Made by a program: the position numbers and the translations under genes
In this document: in pieces, positions 11,885-22,566 of the stretch
How positions within the stretch are numbered: position 1 is the first letter of the stretch
Layout of the letters: every line of letters starts with the position of its first letter
The notes under the pieces: generated by a model
Database searches by the model: none
Told to the model about the DNA's origin: nothing
The model's input: the letters and a program-made list of their open reading frames with translations, nothing else
Source: Ophioderma brevispina
Lineage: Eukaryota > Echinodermata > Ophiuroidea > Amphilepidida > Ophiodermatidae
DNA length: 64,000 nucleotides
NCBI GenBank assembly: GCA_023653785.1
Contig: JAMKCH010084932.1
Span: 1-64,000 of the forward strand
Direction: 5' to 3'

Positions 11885-12714
11885 CTACATGTTACAGTTA
11901 CCTTAACTCCACTGGCCTAATCTGTATACGTTATAACCCATAAGTCAGTGGCTTTACAGATGGCTTTCCAAACGTTTGCAGGTCATTTGGGAAGACATCT
12001 AAAACACCAACAACGATTTGGCTTGTTTCGATTCATTAAATGCATTTTCATGCTGATTATGAACGTGCCCGCGAAAATAATAATTTTGACCTTTTGGAAA
12101 CAAAAATTGACATATAGTAATTTTTAACGGCGACATTAGTGGCCGTTGGTGCTCAAAGGATTAAGGTAAAAAGCTCATTTGTCTGTTGAAAAAAACAAGA
12201 CGTCCCAGAAAAGGTAATTTACAGAGAAAAAGTAAGAGATTACTTTAAACATTTTTTGAGGGATGCGGCACACGTGCTGTGCACAGTCTATGATATTGAA
12301 AGATGCACTTCCATTAGATTATGAAAGTTCCGCAGGATTCAGGGGATAGGAATGGATTGTAATAGAGTCCCTCTTCAGAAGATGATGAATTTGAAAATCA
12401 GACTTGGTTTCGGGAACTAATGACAAGCAGCAAAATTTTATCTTCCGGTTGCCTTTTATAATGACATAAATCGGAGTCACGGTTCCAAAGTTATGGCAAA
12501 TTAAAGGTCGTAAATCGAGCACATTTCTCATAAAGGATGAATATCATCCCTTGAAAACAATACACAATACATGAATTTGTGGTTGTTTTGTGCTTGTGTT
12601 CAACGAAGAACGGTTTATTTTGTTTGCTCATTATTTTCATTGCTGCTTTCCTTTAAAATGAACATTTCTAAAATAAGATATAGTATATATTTTCAATTTC
12701 TCTAAACATCTTAG

Positions 12715-12869
12715 GCGAAAACGGCATGTGGTGGAATTAGATGTGCATCTTCACTAATGCAACCGCCAACTCCAGGATACTTGAGTGAAGACGTAGGGAT
12801 TAAATCCAAAGATCAGATGATGTCAGAAGCGTCTGATTTCATGCAAGAGTACTTTGATTCCATTAAAAA
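12715..12869 (+). CDS. NOS: NOS exon 2: zinc-tetrathiolate site and start of oxygenase
   Basis: Acceptor TCTAAACATCTTAG, donor GTAAGTAAAG at 12870; phase 0 in, 2 out. CGGIRC (CxxxxC) is the pair of cysteines that in NOS dimers binds one structural zinc with the same pair of the partner subunit. It is followed by SLMQPPTPGYLSEDVG and SDFMQEYFDSIKK, matching the NOS helix before the haem loop. No stop in frame. Confidence 0.93.
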
Positions 12870-13047
12870 GTAAGTAAAGATAGACAGATAGACTGACAGA
12901 CACTCAGAAAGACAGACAGATAGAGAGTTTATTGGATTGGTCGTTCATACAATCATTATCAAAGTAGAGTCTATGAAAACACAAGACATGCTAGAAGAAA
13001 CAGAAGAAAACCCTGCCTATGACAAGCTTACATACCCATGCAATATA

Positions 13048-13413
13048 ACGTCTCTGGGCAGGAAAAACCTCCTATGTGCATTTGACCTTTGGAAGCAAGA
13101 CCTCCTATGTAAAAATGGGCCCACTTTCAAAAGCTACTTTGTGCATATGTACTGGCCACATCAAATCGTCGTATATGTTCGCTCTGAATTCAAATTTATT
13201 AAAACTAATGCAATTAACGTATAGAATAGATTTCGCTTTACCCAAAAATCATATCAGAATGGTTACTATGCCTTGCGGATTTTTGTTGCAGACAGCTCTG
13301 ATGAGAAATGAAATTTTGCCCATAGGAGGTTTTGAAAACGGCGTCCATATTTACATAGGAGCTTTTGATTTTAATGATCAAATGAACATAGGAGTTTTTC
13401 CTGTCCTGCGACG
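13048..13413. mobile_element. Foldback element with about 85-bp inverted ends
   Basis: The left end GGGCAGGAAAAACCTCCTAT (about 13055) and the right end near 13410 are imperfect inverted repeats, each carrying further CCTCCTATGT-type phrases. The second exon 3-4 block (from 16633) starts inside this element and has only its right part. A long ORF across it is fortuitous. Confidence 0.65.
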
Positions 13414-13579
13414 ATACGAGCTTATAAGGGAAATAAGTGTGTATAATAACTATAATTCAACCACAAGATGAGTGATATAACCTAATTCATTTCTAAGAAC
13501 TTATTTCGATTTAACACGTACTAGTTCTCGTTTTAATATTATATACTCAATTTAATCTATTTCTTGTTATAATATTCAG

Positions 13580-13742
13580 GTCAGATACGGAGCAACATAT
13601 CACCCGCCTATCCGAGATATTTGATAGCATCCGGCACAGTGGTTCATATGAGCTGACTTATGAAGAACTCAAATTTGGTGCTAAGACGGCTTGGCGTAAT
13701 GCACCCAGATGTATTGGCCGCATACAATGGAACAATCTCGAG
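13580..13742 (+). CDS. NOS: NOS exon 3, copy A: haem-cysteine exon
   Basis: Acceptor AATATTCAG, donor GTAAACTA; phase 2 in, 0 out. Encodes TYEELKFGAKTAWRNAPRCI then GRIQWNNLE. The Cys in WRNAPRCIGR is the proximal haem ligand of all animal NOS. Identical to copy B at 17052-17214. Either copy could be the one used; if both are real the transcript must choose or use both. Confidence 0.93.
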
Positions 13743-14341
13743 GTAAACTAATAAAATAATCAAGTTAAAAGCTGCAATAATCAGTGGCGTAGCTAAGGAT
13801 ATGACGCATGGGGGAAAATAAATAAAGAAATGCAAAATGCCACATTATACCGATTTGCTTTTCCCAAGACACTTAAAGTCATTTGTTTTTCCAAATTCAA
13901 ATGCCCATTTATCTCTCTTATTGCTTAGTGTTAGGTTTATTCACCCTTATACTACTTTTCTTTGTGAAAAACAGAACACTTCGGCAATTTTAGAAGGCGG
14001 CCTTGTGAAGATGGCAGTTACGAACTATTTCTTGGGGGCCTTAAAAAGTTGGATCCCGACTTTTTATTAGTAAAACACGAATAAAAATTCATATATCTTG
14101 ACCAAATACGGCGTTGTTAAGCTACAACTTATAGGGGTCCTTTCCTACAACAATTATCAATGCAACAGTGCAAAAAATTGACTTTGATGAAAACTAGGGG
14201 GCGCGATTTGTTTATATGTGAAGAACTCGCTGATAGTGGCTTAATAGAATTTTATTCACTCATATATCTGACTTATATCTTTTAGTTAGTTTTCCCTTAC
14301 CATAATTGTATTGCAAATGCTTACATTTCTACGTGTTTTAG

Positions 14342-14434
14342 TTACTGGATGCACGCCATGTAGAAACCGCTCGTGGAATGTTCGAGACATTATGCAAGCA
14401 TTTGGAACTTGCCACAAATGGCGTCATATTTTCG
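14342..14434 (+). CDS. NOS: NOS exon 4, copy A (altered 3' end)
   Basis: Encodes LLDARHVETARGMFETLCKH then LELATNG, matching the NOS segment FDARD...ATNGGN. The end reads GVIFS before a GTAAGG donor, where NOS has GGNIR. It is 93 bases long against 92 in copy B, so it breaks phase with exon 5. Copy B is therefore the better candidate for the working exon. The change may be a consensus error. Confidence 0.75.
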
Positions 14435-14501
14435 GTAAGGTTGAATTTAACTACTTTAGTTGTAAACCCATAATTGTGAAATTGATTGCGTGGTATGTTT
14501 T

Positions 14502-14591
14502 ACTGGGATGACGTCATGTGAAAACCCATTCGCTGGAATGCTCAAGACAATCTGTTATATTTGGAACTCGCAACAATGGGCGGAAAGCACG
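14502..14591 (+). pseudogene. Degenerate extra copy of NOS exon 4 (block A)
   Basis: Aligns to exon 4 at DNA level (GGAATGCTCAAGACAATCTG for GGAATGTTCGAGACATTATG) but has frame slips and lacks the TTTTAG acceptor. Counterpart of 17969-18057. Confidence 0.7.
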
Positions 14592-15099
14592 TCGCTTGAA
14601 CCTCTCTTAGTAGATGTTGTTAGCCCCATAGCTTGTGCCGTTGATGATTTTATGAGCATTAGCGTGTTCACACGGTCACAATACTCCAAGGAGTTTAAAA
14701 ATTCCGGAGGTGAAAATTAAATCCAATTATTTACCTCACTCCAAATTGCGTTCACTAACGATGCGTCGAAACCTCTGAAATCATCCCCCTGACTATTCCC
14801 TTCGCTTCTCATATCGGAGTGTAGACGGACGCCGGGACTTTGCGCATATGGAGCAGTCGTCGTGGTGACGGAAGTGTCTAACTTGAGCTCCGATGTTGAA
14901 TTCAGCGTAAACATAGGATCTGGCTTATATACCACCTATTATCATCGCCTATATTATTCGGCGGATACAACATGCCTTCCTGTCACGATTGCAAAGCAAA
15001 AGGGGACTATAATGTACGGATCGTCAAAGCGACTACCTGTTGTGTGGACACAATGTGAACTTTAAGGAATACAAAACCGAACACCAAAAGAGAAACAGG

Positions 15100-16632
15100 G
15101 GGGGGGGAAATTAAAAAAAAAAAAAGTGGGGGGGGGGGCGCCCCACACCCACACCAAACAGAGACAAGAATGCAGCTACCGCCAAGAAAACGCGGATCAG
15201 TTATCGCTGAAAGATGCTACGGCCGCCATCTTTGATTTTACGCAAAGAAAAATGAACCGTATGAATCTAGATGAACTAAATGCCTTCGACGTCATCGCTT
15301 CTCCCCTTACAGTCAATGAAAAATGATTTACAGAAGCTATGTCCGGACAAAGACCCCACGAACTTGCATAATGAGAGCTTTCAAAATTGTGAATATCTCG
15401 TGGATACGCTGCTTCTCGAGAGAGTCGAGTTACTACTGAGAATCGGAGCTCCTCTCGCCCAGGGAATTCGCGGACAAAATCCTCGCGCAATCCCCTCTAC
15501 GGCGACAACAAAACGTTGATACAGCAAGACAGCCTCAACCGTCGTCACTTACTGCAAGTAACATGCAATTGCATCTCAGAGTGTGTAAACAGAAAAAGAG
15601 GCGACGGCGGAATAGAATGCTGCTTATGCGGGAATGTATACCCCCGTATCTGTGCGGCATGAAAGGAGCTAGGAAAAATGGGTGTGCTGCCTTCAGTGCC
15701 GTCGCTTACCTCATGCCATAACGGACTTAGCGGAAGATCAGTTGTCTGGAATCACAGTCAAATACGCAGAAACACTGTTATTAAGGAACGGGCGCAAAGA
15801 TTCATTCGCTTGAGGAGAAACACCTCGACTTCAGTGTACAGGTAAATTCTATCATTAACAGACTGGAAAACAGGTTCTATTTAACACATCTGCTCCTGAC
15901 AGTGGAGCCAATGCTCAACAGTCAACCTCCTACACACAAGTTAATGAGCCATAGTACACTCTTTGATCAGCGACTCGATCATCGAGAGACAACGAAAAAG
16001 GACTTGAAGATACCTCTGTGGAATGTCTACGTGGTAAAAGGGTAAGGACATACAGGAGATGTGACTAGGGAAATTACCAGTGGAACACTTCTCTAAACTA
16101 TCATCGTCATGAAGTACCAATGACTGCTCAACCGCTGTCGATGAACAAACTCGCTGAAATGTGATATGATGAATATAATCTGCTTGACATCGCGCGCCCG
16201 TCAATATTGGTATTTCAACTGTATGCCCGCGCGCGGAGCTGCAAGTAAAACAGGAAAAATGTGGACAATTAAAAACGGCAAACTCAGAACTCTGGCAAAC
16301 AGCAAAGGATGCTTACTCATCGATAATGATGATTTAATTCAAGTTGCGGGGAAACTACTCCAGAGAATGTATACAACTGGAAAACACGGCCTACATTGTC
16401 AAAAAGCGGACAAAAAACGGCTCTCCAGAATATTAAACAAGCCAGCATAACATCGTAAAAAAGCGGGTAGATCATGGAAATAAATCGCAAACAAACACCC
16501 CGACATGGACACCACCAATAAACTCCACAGAGCAGGCAAACACTGGGGAAAACACGCGGAAACCCGTCATGGCGCTCGTCGACAAAATTCAGCGACTCGC
16601 TCGAAGCCCGACGCTTGATAACTACAGGGGAG
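15100..16632 (+). mobile_element. Unclassified mobile-element remnant with PHD-like Cys cluster
   Basis: Unique spacer between the two exon 3-4 blocks, with higher GC than its surroundings. Around 15560-15710 two frames together encode a Cys pattern: CNCISEC, GDGGIECCLCGNVYPRIC, then KWVCCLQCRR. This matches the spacing of a PHD finger except that the usual His is Pro. PHD fingers occur in several transposons and some LINEs. Nearby open stretches (15190-15330 LSLKDATAAIFDFTQRK; 16166-16450) resemble nothing I can name. Stops and frame slips break it. It lies in NOS intron sequence. Confidence 0.5.
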
Positions 16633-17051
16633 TCAAATCGTCGTATATGTTCGCTCTGAATTCAAATTTATTAAAACTAATGCAATTAACGTATAGAATA
16701 GATTTCGCTTTACCCAAAAATCATATCAGAATGGTTACTATGCCTTGCGGATTTTTGTTGCAGACAGCTCTGATGAGAAATGAAATTTTGCCCATAGGAG
16801 GTTTTGAAAACGGCGTCCATATTTACATAGGAGCTTTTGATTTTAATGATCAAATGAACATAGGAGTTTTTCCTGTCCTGCGACGATACGAGCTTATAAG
16901 GGAAATAAGTGTGTATAATAACTATAATTCAACCACAAGATGAGTGATATAACCTAATTCATTTCTAAGAACTTATTTCGATTTAACACGTACTAGTTCT
17001 CGTTTTAATATTATATACTCAATTTAATCTATTTCTTGTTATAATATTCAG

Positions 17052-17214
17052 GTCAGATACGGAGCAACATATCACCCGCCTATCCGAGATATTTGATAGC
17101 ATCCGGCACAGTGGTTCATATGAGCTGACTTATGAAGAACTCAAATTTGGTGCTAAGACGGCTTGGCGTAATGCACCCAGATGTATTGGCCGCATACAAT
17201 GGAACAATCTCGAG
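17052..17214 (+). CDS. NOS: NOS exon 3, copy B: haem-cysteine exon
   Basis: Identical to 13580-13742 including the splice sites. Carries WRNAPRCIGR. Followed at 17807 by an exon 4 with intact GGNIR, so copy B gives the continuous phase series into exon 5. Confidence 0.93.
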
Positions 17215-17806
17215 GTAAACTAATAAAATAATCAAGTTAAAAGCTGCAATAATCAGTGGCGTAGCTAAGGATATGACGCATGGGGGAAAATAAATAAAGA
17301 AATGCAAAATGCCACATTATACCGATTTGCTTTTCCCAAGACACTTAAAGTCATTTGTTTTTCCAAATTCAAAAATGCCCATTTTGTCTCTTAATTGCTA
17401 GTGTTAGGTTATATCAACACATTATACTACTTTTCTTTGTGAAAAACAGACACTTAGGCATTTTAGAGCGGCCTTGAAGATGGCATTTACGACTATTTCT
17501 GGGCCTTAAAAAAGTTGGATCCCGACTTTTATTAGTAAACAAAGAATAAAAATCATAATATCTTGACAAATACGGCGTGTTATGCTTAGCAACTTATAGG
17601 GGTCTTTACTACAACAATTTCCAATGCAACAGTGCAAAAAAAATTGACTTTGATGAAAAATAGGGGGCGCGATTTGTTTATATTGTGAAGAACTCGCTGA
17701 TAGTGGCTTTAAATAGAATTTATTCACTCATATATCTGACTTATATCTTTTAGTTGAGTTTTCTTAACCATAATTGAGCAAATGCTTACATTTCTACGTG
17801 TTTTAG

Positions 17807-17898
17807 TTACTGGATGCACGCCATGTAGAAACCGCTCGTGGAATGTTCGAGACATTATGCAAGCATTTGGAGCTTGCCACAAATGGCGGAAATATTCG
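17807..17898 (+). CDS. NOS: NOS exon 4, copy B
   Basis: Acceptor GTGTTTTAG, donor GTAGGTTG; 92 bases, phase 0 in, 2 out. Ends LELATNGGNIR with the Arg codon split to exon 5 (CG|A). The ATN(G/K)GN(I/L)R stretch is strongly conserved in animal NOS oxygenase domains. Confidence 0.92.
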
Positions 17899-17968
17899 GT
17901 AGGTTGAACTTTTATCTACTTTAGTTGTAACCATAATTGTGAAAATTATTGCGTTTGTATGTTTTTTA

Positions 17969-18057
17969 CTTGGATGCACGTCATGTAGAAACCATTCGTG
18001 GAATGCTCAAGACAATATGTTATATTTGGAACTCGCCACAAATGGCGGAAATGCACG
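17969..18057 (+). pseudogene. Degenerate extra copy of NOS exon 4 (block B)
   Basis: Reads LDARHVETIRGMLKTICY, then a one-base deletion. The DNA after it would give LELATNGGNA in the shifted frame and is followed by GGTAG. There is no AG acceptor before it (TTTTTTACTTGG). Looks like a dead tandem exon copy that predates the larger duplication, since both blocks have it. Confidence 0.75.
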
Positions 18058-18374
18058 GTAGCTTGAACTCTCTTCAGTAGCATTGTTGTTAGCCCCATAG
18101 CTTGTGCAGTTGATGCATTTTTATGATCATTAGCCGTGTTCACACGGTCACAAAACTCCCAAGGGTTTAAAACTCCGGAGGTGAAAATTAAATCCAATTA
18201 TTTTACCTCACTCCAAATTGCGTTCACACGATGGTCGAAACTCTGAAATCATCCCCCTGACTATTCTCCTTCGCTTCTCATATCGGAGTGTAGACCGGAA
18301 GCCGTGGACTTTTGCGCGTGATATTCAAATACAGGATGACCTTAGAAGGTCATCTCCACTCACTATCACCTGAA

Positions 18375-18535
18375 GCTAATGTCCACACGGAACGACACTC
18401 CAAAACACTTCGGAGTGTTATTGGAGTTTGAGCTTCACCCCAGGGGGATAAAACCTCGCTAGAACCGCTATAAAAACCCGAACCAGAGTTTTGAAACTCA
18501 GGAGTTTCAGCCTCCGTGTGGACTTCAGAATAAGC
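18375..18535. mobile_element. Short TIR element with GTCCACACGG ends
   Basis: Left end TGTCCACACGGAACGACACT and right end CTCCGTGTGGACTT are inverted repeats. Similar CACACGG-containing segments occur just upstream (18136-18230). Non-coding, MITE-like. Confidence 0.55.
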
Positions 18536-18663
18536 ACGCAAAATTGGTTCAAACTAGGCCAAAGGAGGCTAGTCTGAAGTCAGTGGTCTTTAATCTTAAG
18601 TTAGTCTCTAAGCTCAATTTATACCCGTGTACATAAATTACTTCACTGCTTCTGTCTATTAAG

Positions 18664-18805
18664 ATCGGTAATCTCTGTGTTTCGACAACGTGTTGCTGGC
18701 AAGGGGGATTTTCGAGTATGGAACTCTCAGTTGATTCGTTATGCAGGGTATACGCAACCCGACGGAAGCGTGGTCGGTGATCCAGTCAATCAAGAATTTA
18801 CAAAG
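18664..18805 (+). CDS. NOS: NOS exon 5
   Basis: Acceptor ATTAAG, donor GTAAAG; phase 2 in, 0 out. Encodes [20 protein letters not shown] then [17 protein letters not shown], nearly the vertebrate NOS sequence ([22 protein letters not shown]). Part of the oxygenase core. Confidence 0.95.
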
Positions 18806-19274
18806 GTAAAGTGAATTATTAATTATTCTTGTGACATGTTTTCAAATTGGGAACCTTAAATTGTAATCCATGAGGTTGTATGTACACCAGCCCATTTCGG
18901 AAAAGATAAAAAAGATCTGTTCTCTATTAAAGAAATGTTTTTTTCAGTGCAAAGTTGTAACTTGCAATGGTCATAGCAACTCACCCAAAATATTTAAAAA
19001 AAAAATTATAGCAAACCACAAACCAATTTGGGTGCTTTAATGTTTGTTGGTCATGGGTGTTTTCATAACCTACATACGACCTCGTCCGTTGTTCATACAA
19101 ACAATTATGAAATAACCCTTACAGTGGAGTTGATTCTTCAGCTCCAACGGTTTTGGAATGAGGAAATATTCCCTGACAACATATAAAAAATTCAGAATTT
19201 TTCGTCAAAATCTCGCTTTTACGTGTTAAACCAAATGGCGACGTCTAAAATTTGGATTTCTTGGCCGCCCTCCC

Positions 19275-19277
<3 letters not shown>

Positions 19278-19368
<91 letters not shown>
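19278..19368. repeat. (TA)n, about 90 bp
   Basis: Uninterrupted TA dinucleotides in intron 5. Length is probably approximate in any assembly. Confidence 0.95.
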
Positions 19369-19370
<2 letters not shown>

Positions 19371-19448
19371 CATTACGCTCTCCTGTAATGGGATTGAGCA
19401 CTCATAATTACAAAGATAGTCGCCTGTAAATAATACTGTTTACTGTGA

Positions 19449-20096
19449 TGTTATATATCGTCGGCCGCGTCACGTAGTAACGTATTCAACATTTTGGACT
19501 TTTTTGTAGAAATTTGGCATATACGTTTGTTTTGTATTACTCTACAAATTCACCAAATTTCAAACCTCAAGTTGGCTTAAAATATAATTAGTAAATAATA
19601 ATTAACTAATTATGACGTATTTGCAAAACGTTAAATTGTCTGCATCACATAACGACGTATTTGTCGAAAATCTATTCTGCGCAGGCCCATAACGTCGTAT
19701 CAGCATTTTAAGTATTCGCCGTTTCACATAGTGACGTATTTGTGCGACGTATTTTCAGTTCATGTAGAATTGTTATTTTGTTGTTTTCACATAGTGACGT
19801 ATTTGCGCGAACGCGTCACATAACGACGTATTTTCGAGACGTATTTGATATTTACACGTTGAAATTGCTATTTTGTAGTTTTCACATGGTGACGTATTTT
19901 ATTTCACATTATTTTTTCGGATATCCAAATAAATTGGAAGTTCATTAGTTAAATATATTTGAAATTTAACTTATTTTGGCGATTTTCCACTAGGTTTTAA
20001 TAAAAATATATGTGTTAATTAACAGTATGAGCATATTAAAATCGCAAAATCTTCGAAGCCGGTTTTCTCAGTATGTGACGCGGCCTACAATATATA
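19449..20096. mobile_element. Element A, copy 1: TIR element with repeated TGACGT motifs
   Basis: Ends CGTCGGCCGCGTCACGTAGT and (complement) TGTAGGCCGCGTCACATACT are inverted repeats. Inside, (T/C/A)GACGTATTT occurs about eight times. The copy at 21577-22222 differs by only a few bases. Both are bounded by TA-rich sequence. Non-coding. Confidence 0.8.
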
Positions 20097-20115
20097 TATA
20101 TATATATAATCATAT

Positions 20116-21266
20116 CGTCGTGGGTTCTGCATAGTGTCGAATCAGCATAAATGCTAGTTCTGAGAAAACGGCGTTTGAAAGTTTGAGTTACTTATGAATG
20201 CGTGTAATTAAATGAAATAAAAGGAAATGGCTAAAAAAAAAAAAAAAAAAAAAGGTCGGAAAAACTAATTAATGGCGCCCATTATTTTTTATTTTTTCCC
20301 GCCCGAGGATACATTATGAGCATACATTATGATACTACAAAACCTTTATTTCTATTCTATTAACTAAAAAAACTTGATTCTATTTTGTTTGTTTGTATAG
20401 GTTTTAAGTTAATATGCCTTATTTATGTGTATTTTGTATGCTGATTAATGAAAATAAATGATAAGAAAATGCATTATCGGCTCATTATTGCAGAATAATG
20501 GGCAGTAAACTGACTAATCAGAATGCTGTATTTTCAATAATGGGTATAGTAGAGGTAGTAGAACCACTACCACCAATCGACTTCGACGCTAACCCCGGTG
20601 AGGGTGCTACCTTCACATTTGTTTCGCCAAAATTAGCAGAAGGATGTGAAATAATTATATGGAAGACTTAACGAAAGTTTTTAACGTTTTTGCGCACCGA
20701 GGGAAAGTTTACCTGGGGTGGTAACTCCTCCCCTTTGGTAATACGAGGGCTAATGTCACTATGCCCCCCCTAAATTTGGTGTATTTGTACAAATGTTAAA
20801 ACTACAACACTTGGATAATTCTTTTTCACGACGCACAGACCGTAGGTTTCAATAAGTACAAGTAACATAATTAAAACACAAAAATTAAAATGTAAAATAA
20901 CATGACCAATCCGTCAAGAAGTATAGAAAGGTAAATTTCACCGATTGCCTTAAATCTTGATAGACGTATTATCGATTTTGATCACTGAAGTAGTAATCTT
21001 TGTCCCAGCGAATACGTATTCGTTCACAATTTATCTGTGTGCTTTGAGATATTTGGACACGCAAAGCTATCGAATACGTATTCGATTGTTTGTGAAACCC
21101 GTTTTATACAAATGCGTGTTATTCGACTGCGGCTATTTTGGTTAGGAGATGTAATTTCACTTTTATTTTTGGGTACAATTAAAGAGTACATAAAATGCAA
21201 CCAGAATCAACTATTAACTCAATTTGACCAAAAAATCAGATTCGACACTATGTCGTGACCACGACG
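20116..21266. mobile_element. Element C: 1.15-kb TIR transposon with visible empty site
   Basis: Begins CGTCGTGGGTTCTGCATAGT and ends with the complement of CGTCGTGG.CACGACATAGT. Inner ends share AGTGTCGAATC. Flanked by ATAT on both sides. The duplicated segment at 22222-22245 lacks it and reads AATCATATATATCCCT, which fixes the borders. No transposase ORF. Contains CGAATACGTATTCG twice (near 21010 and 21074). Confidence 0.8.
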
Positions 21267-21267
21267 A

Positions 21268-21553
21268 TATATATCCCTAACGTCCCTAGTGGAAAATCTG
21301 ACGAGCACCGCAAAAAGTGATGTATAGCGGTATTTTTCTTGTTAGATCTAGGAACAATTTCCCCCTAATAATCCAAGGCAGGGGACTGCTCAGTGATTTT
21401 TTGTGAAGTGCATTTTTAGGCAGTTAAAGGACGTCGTTAGGATATACAAGGAAATTGTATGCCACATTATGATTGCAAGGAAACTCTGTGGTTCATGATT
21501 CCGTGATATCATTCCCATTCCTTTCATTTGGCCTTCCGATTTCTTGCCTTTTT
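21268..21553. mobile_element. Family B element (copy 2) and flank
   Basis: Starts ATATATCCCTAACGTCCCTA; the inverted end is GGACGTCGTTAGGATATAC near 21450. The following 100 bases match those after copy 3. The match stops at a poly-A tract (21553-21572). Confidence 0.75.
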
Positions 21554-21572
21554 AAAAAAAAAAAAAAAAAAA

Positions 21573-22226
21573 ATGATGTTATATATCGTCGGCCGCGTCA
21601 CGTAGTAACGTATTCAACATTTTGGACTTTTTTGTAGAAATTTGGCATATACGTTTGTTTTGTATTACTCTACAAATTCACCAAATTTCAAACCTCAAGT
21701 TGGCTTAAAATATAATTAGTAAATAATAATTAACTAATTATGACGTATTTGCAAAACGTTAAATTGTCTGCATCACATAACGACGTATTTGTCGAAAATC
21801 TATTCTGCGCAGGCCCATAACGTCGTATCAGCATTTTAAGTATTCGCCGTTTCACATAGTGACGTATTTGTGCGACGTATTTTCAGTTCATGTAGAATTG
21901 TTATTTTGTTGTTTTCACATAGTGACGTATTTGCGCGAACGCGTCACATAACGACGTATTTTCGCGACGTATTTGATATTTACACGTTGAAATTGCTATT
22001 TTGTAGTTTTCACATGGTGACGTATTTTATTTCACATTATTTTTTCGGGTATCCAAATAAATTGGAAGTTCATTAGTTAAATATATTTGAAATTTAACTT
22101 ATTTTGGCGATTTCCCACTAGGTTTTAATAAAAATATATGTGTTAATTAACAGTATGAGCATATTAAAATCGCAAAATCTTCGAAGCCGGTTTTCTCAGT
22201 ATGTGACGCGGCCTACAATATATATA
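21573..22226. mobile_element. Element A, copy 2
   Basis: Near-identical direct repeat of 19449-20096, again with TGACGT motifs and the GGCCGCGTCAC ends. It is preceded by poly-A and followed directly by family B sequence without element C. Confidence 0.85.
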
Positions 22227-22239
22227 TATATATAATCAT

Positions 22240-22525
22240 ATATATCCCTAACGTCCCTAGTGGAAAATCTGACGAGCACCGCAAAAAGTGATGTATAGCG
22301 GTATTTTTCTTGTTAGATCTAGGAACAATTTCCCCCTAATAATCCAAGGCAGGGGACTGCTCAGTGATTTTTTGTGAAGTGCATTTTTAGGCAGTTAAAG
22401 GACGTCGTTAGGATATACAAGGAAATTGTATGCCACATTATGATTGCAAGGAAACTCTGTGGTTCATGATTCCGTGATATCATTCCCATTCCTTTCATTT
22501 GGCCTTCCGATTTCTTGCCTTTTTG
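22240..22525. mobile_element. Family B element (copy 3) and flank
   Basis: Repeats 21268-21553 almost exactly and then runs on into NOS exon 6, so this is the copy in the natural context. Confidence 0.8.
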
Positions 22526-22566
22526 CATTGAAAATACTACTGAACTCTTTCGACTTTCTTATATAG

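Larger units (their letters stand above)
13161..14847 (+). repeat. Direct duplication containing NOS exons 3-4, copy A
   Basis: Matches 16633-18317. The first 715 or so bases (to about 13876) appear identical by eye. After that the copies differ by many one-base indels and substitutions. That step from identity to noise suggests uneven consensus quality more than evolution. The spacer 14848-16632 is unique. Confidence 0.9.
16633..18317 (+). repeat. Direct duplication containing NOS exons 3-4, copy B
   Basis: Offset 3472 bases from copy A over the identical part. The left breakpoint falls inside the foldback element that is complete in copy A. Similarity ends near 18317, after TATCGGAGTGTAGACC. 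Confidence 0.9.

Noticed and set aside
13076..13471. 131-residue frame, repeated in part at 16569-16943
   Set aside because: It covers the right arm of a foldback element and the start of the duplicated block; the repeat of the frame only reflects the DNA duplication.
19742..22076. Identical 68-residue frames at 19742-19948 and 21870-22076
   Set aside because: They lie within element A, a non-coding TIR element, and have no recognisable domain.
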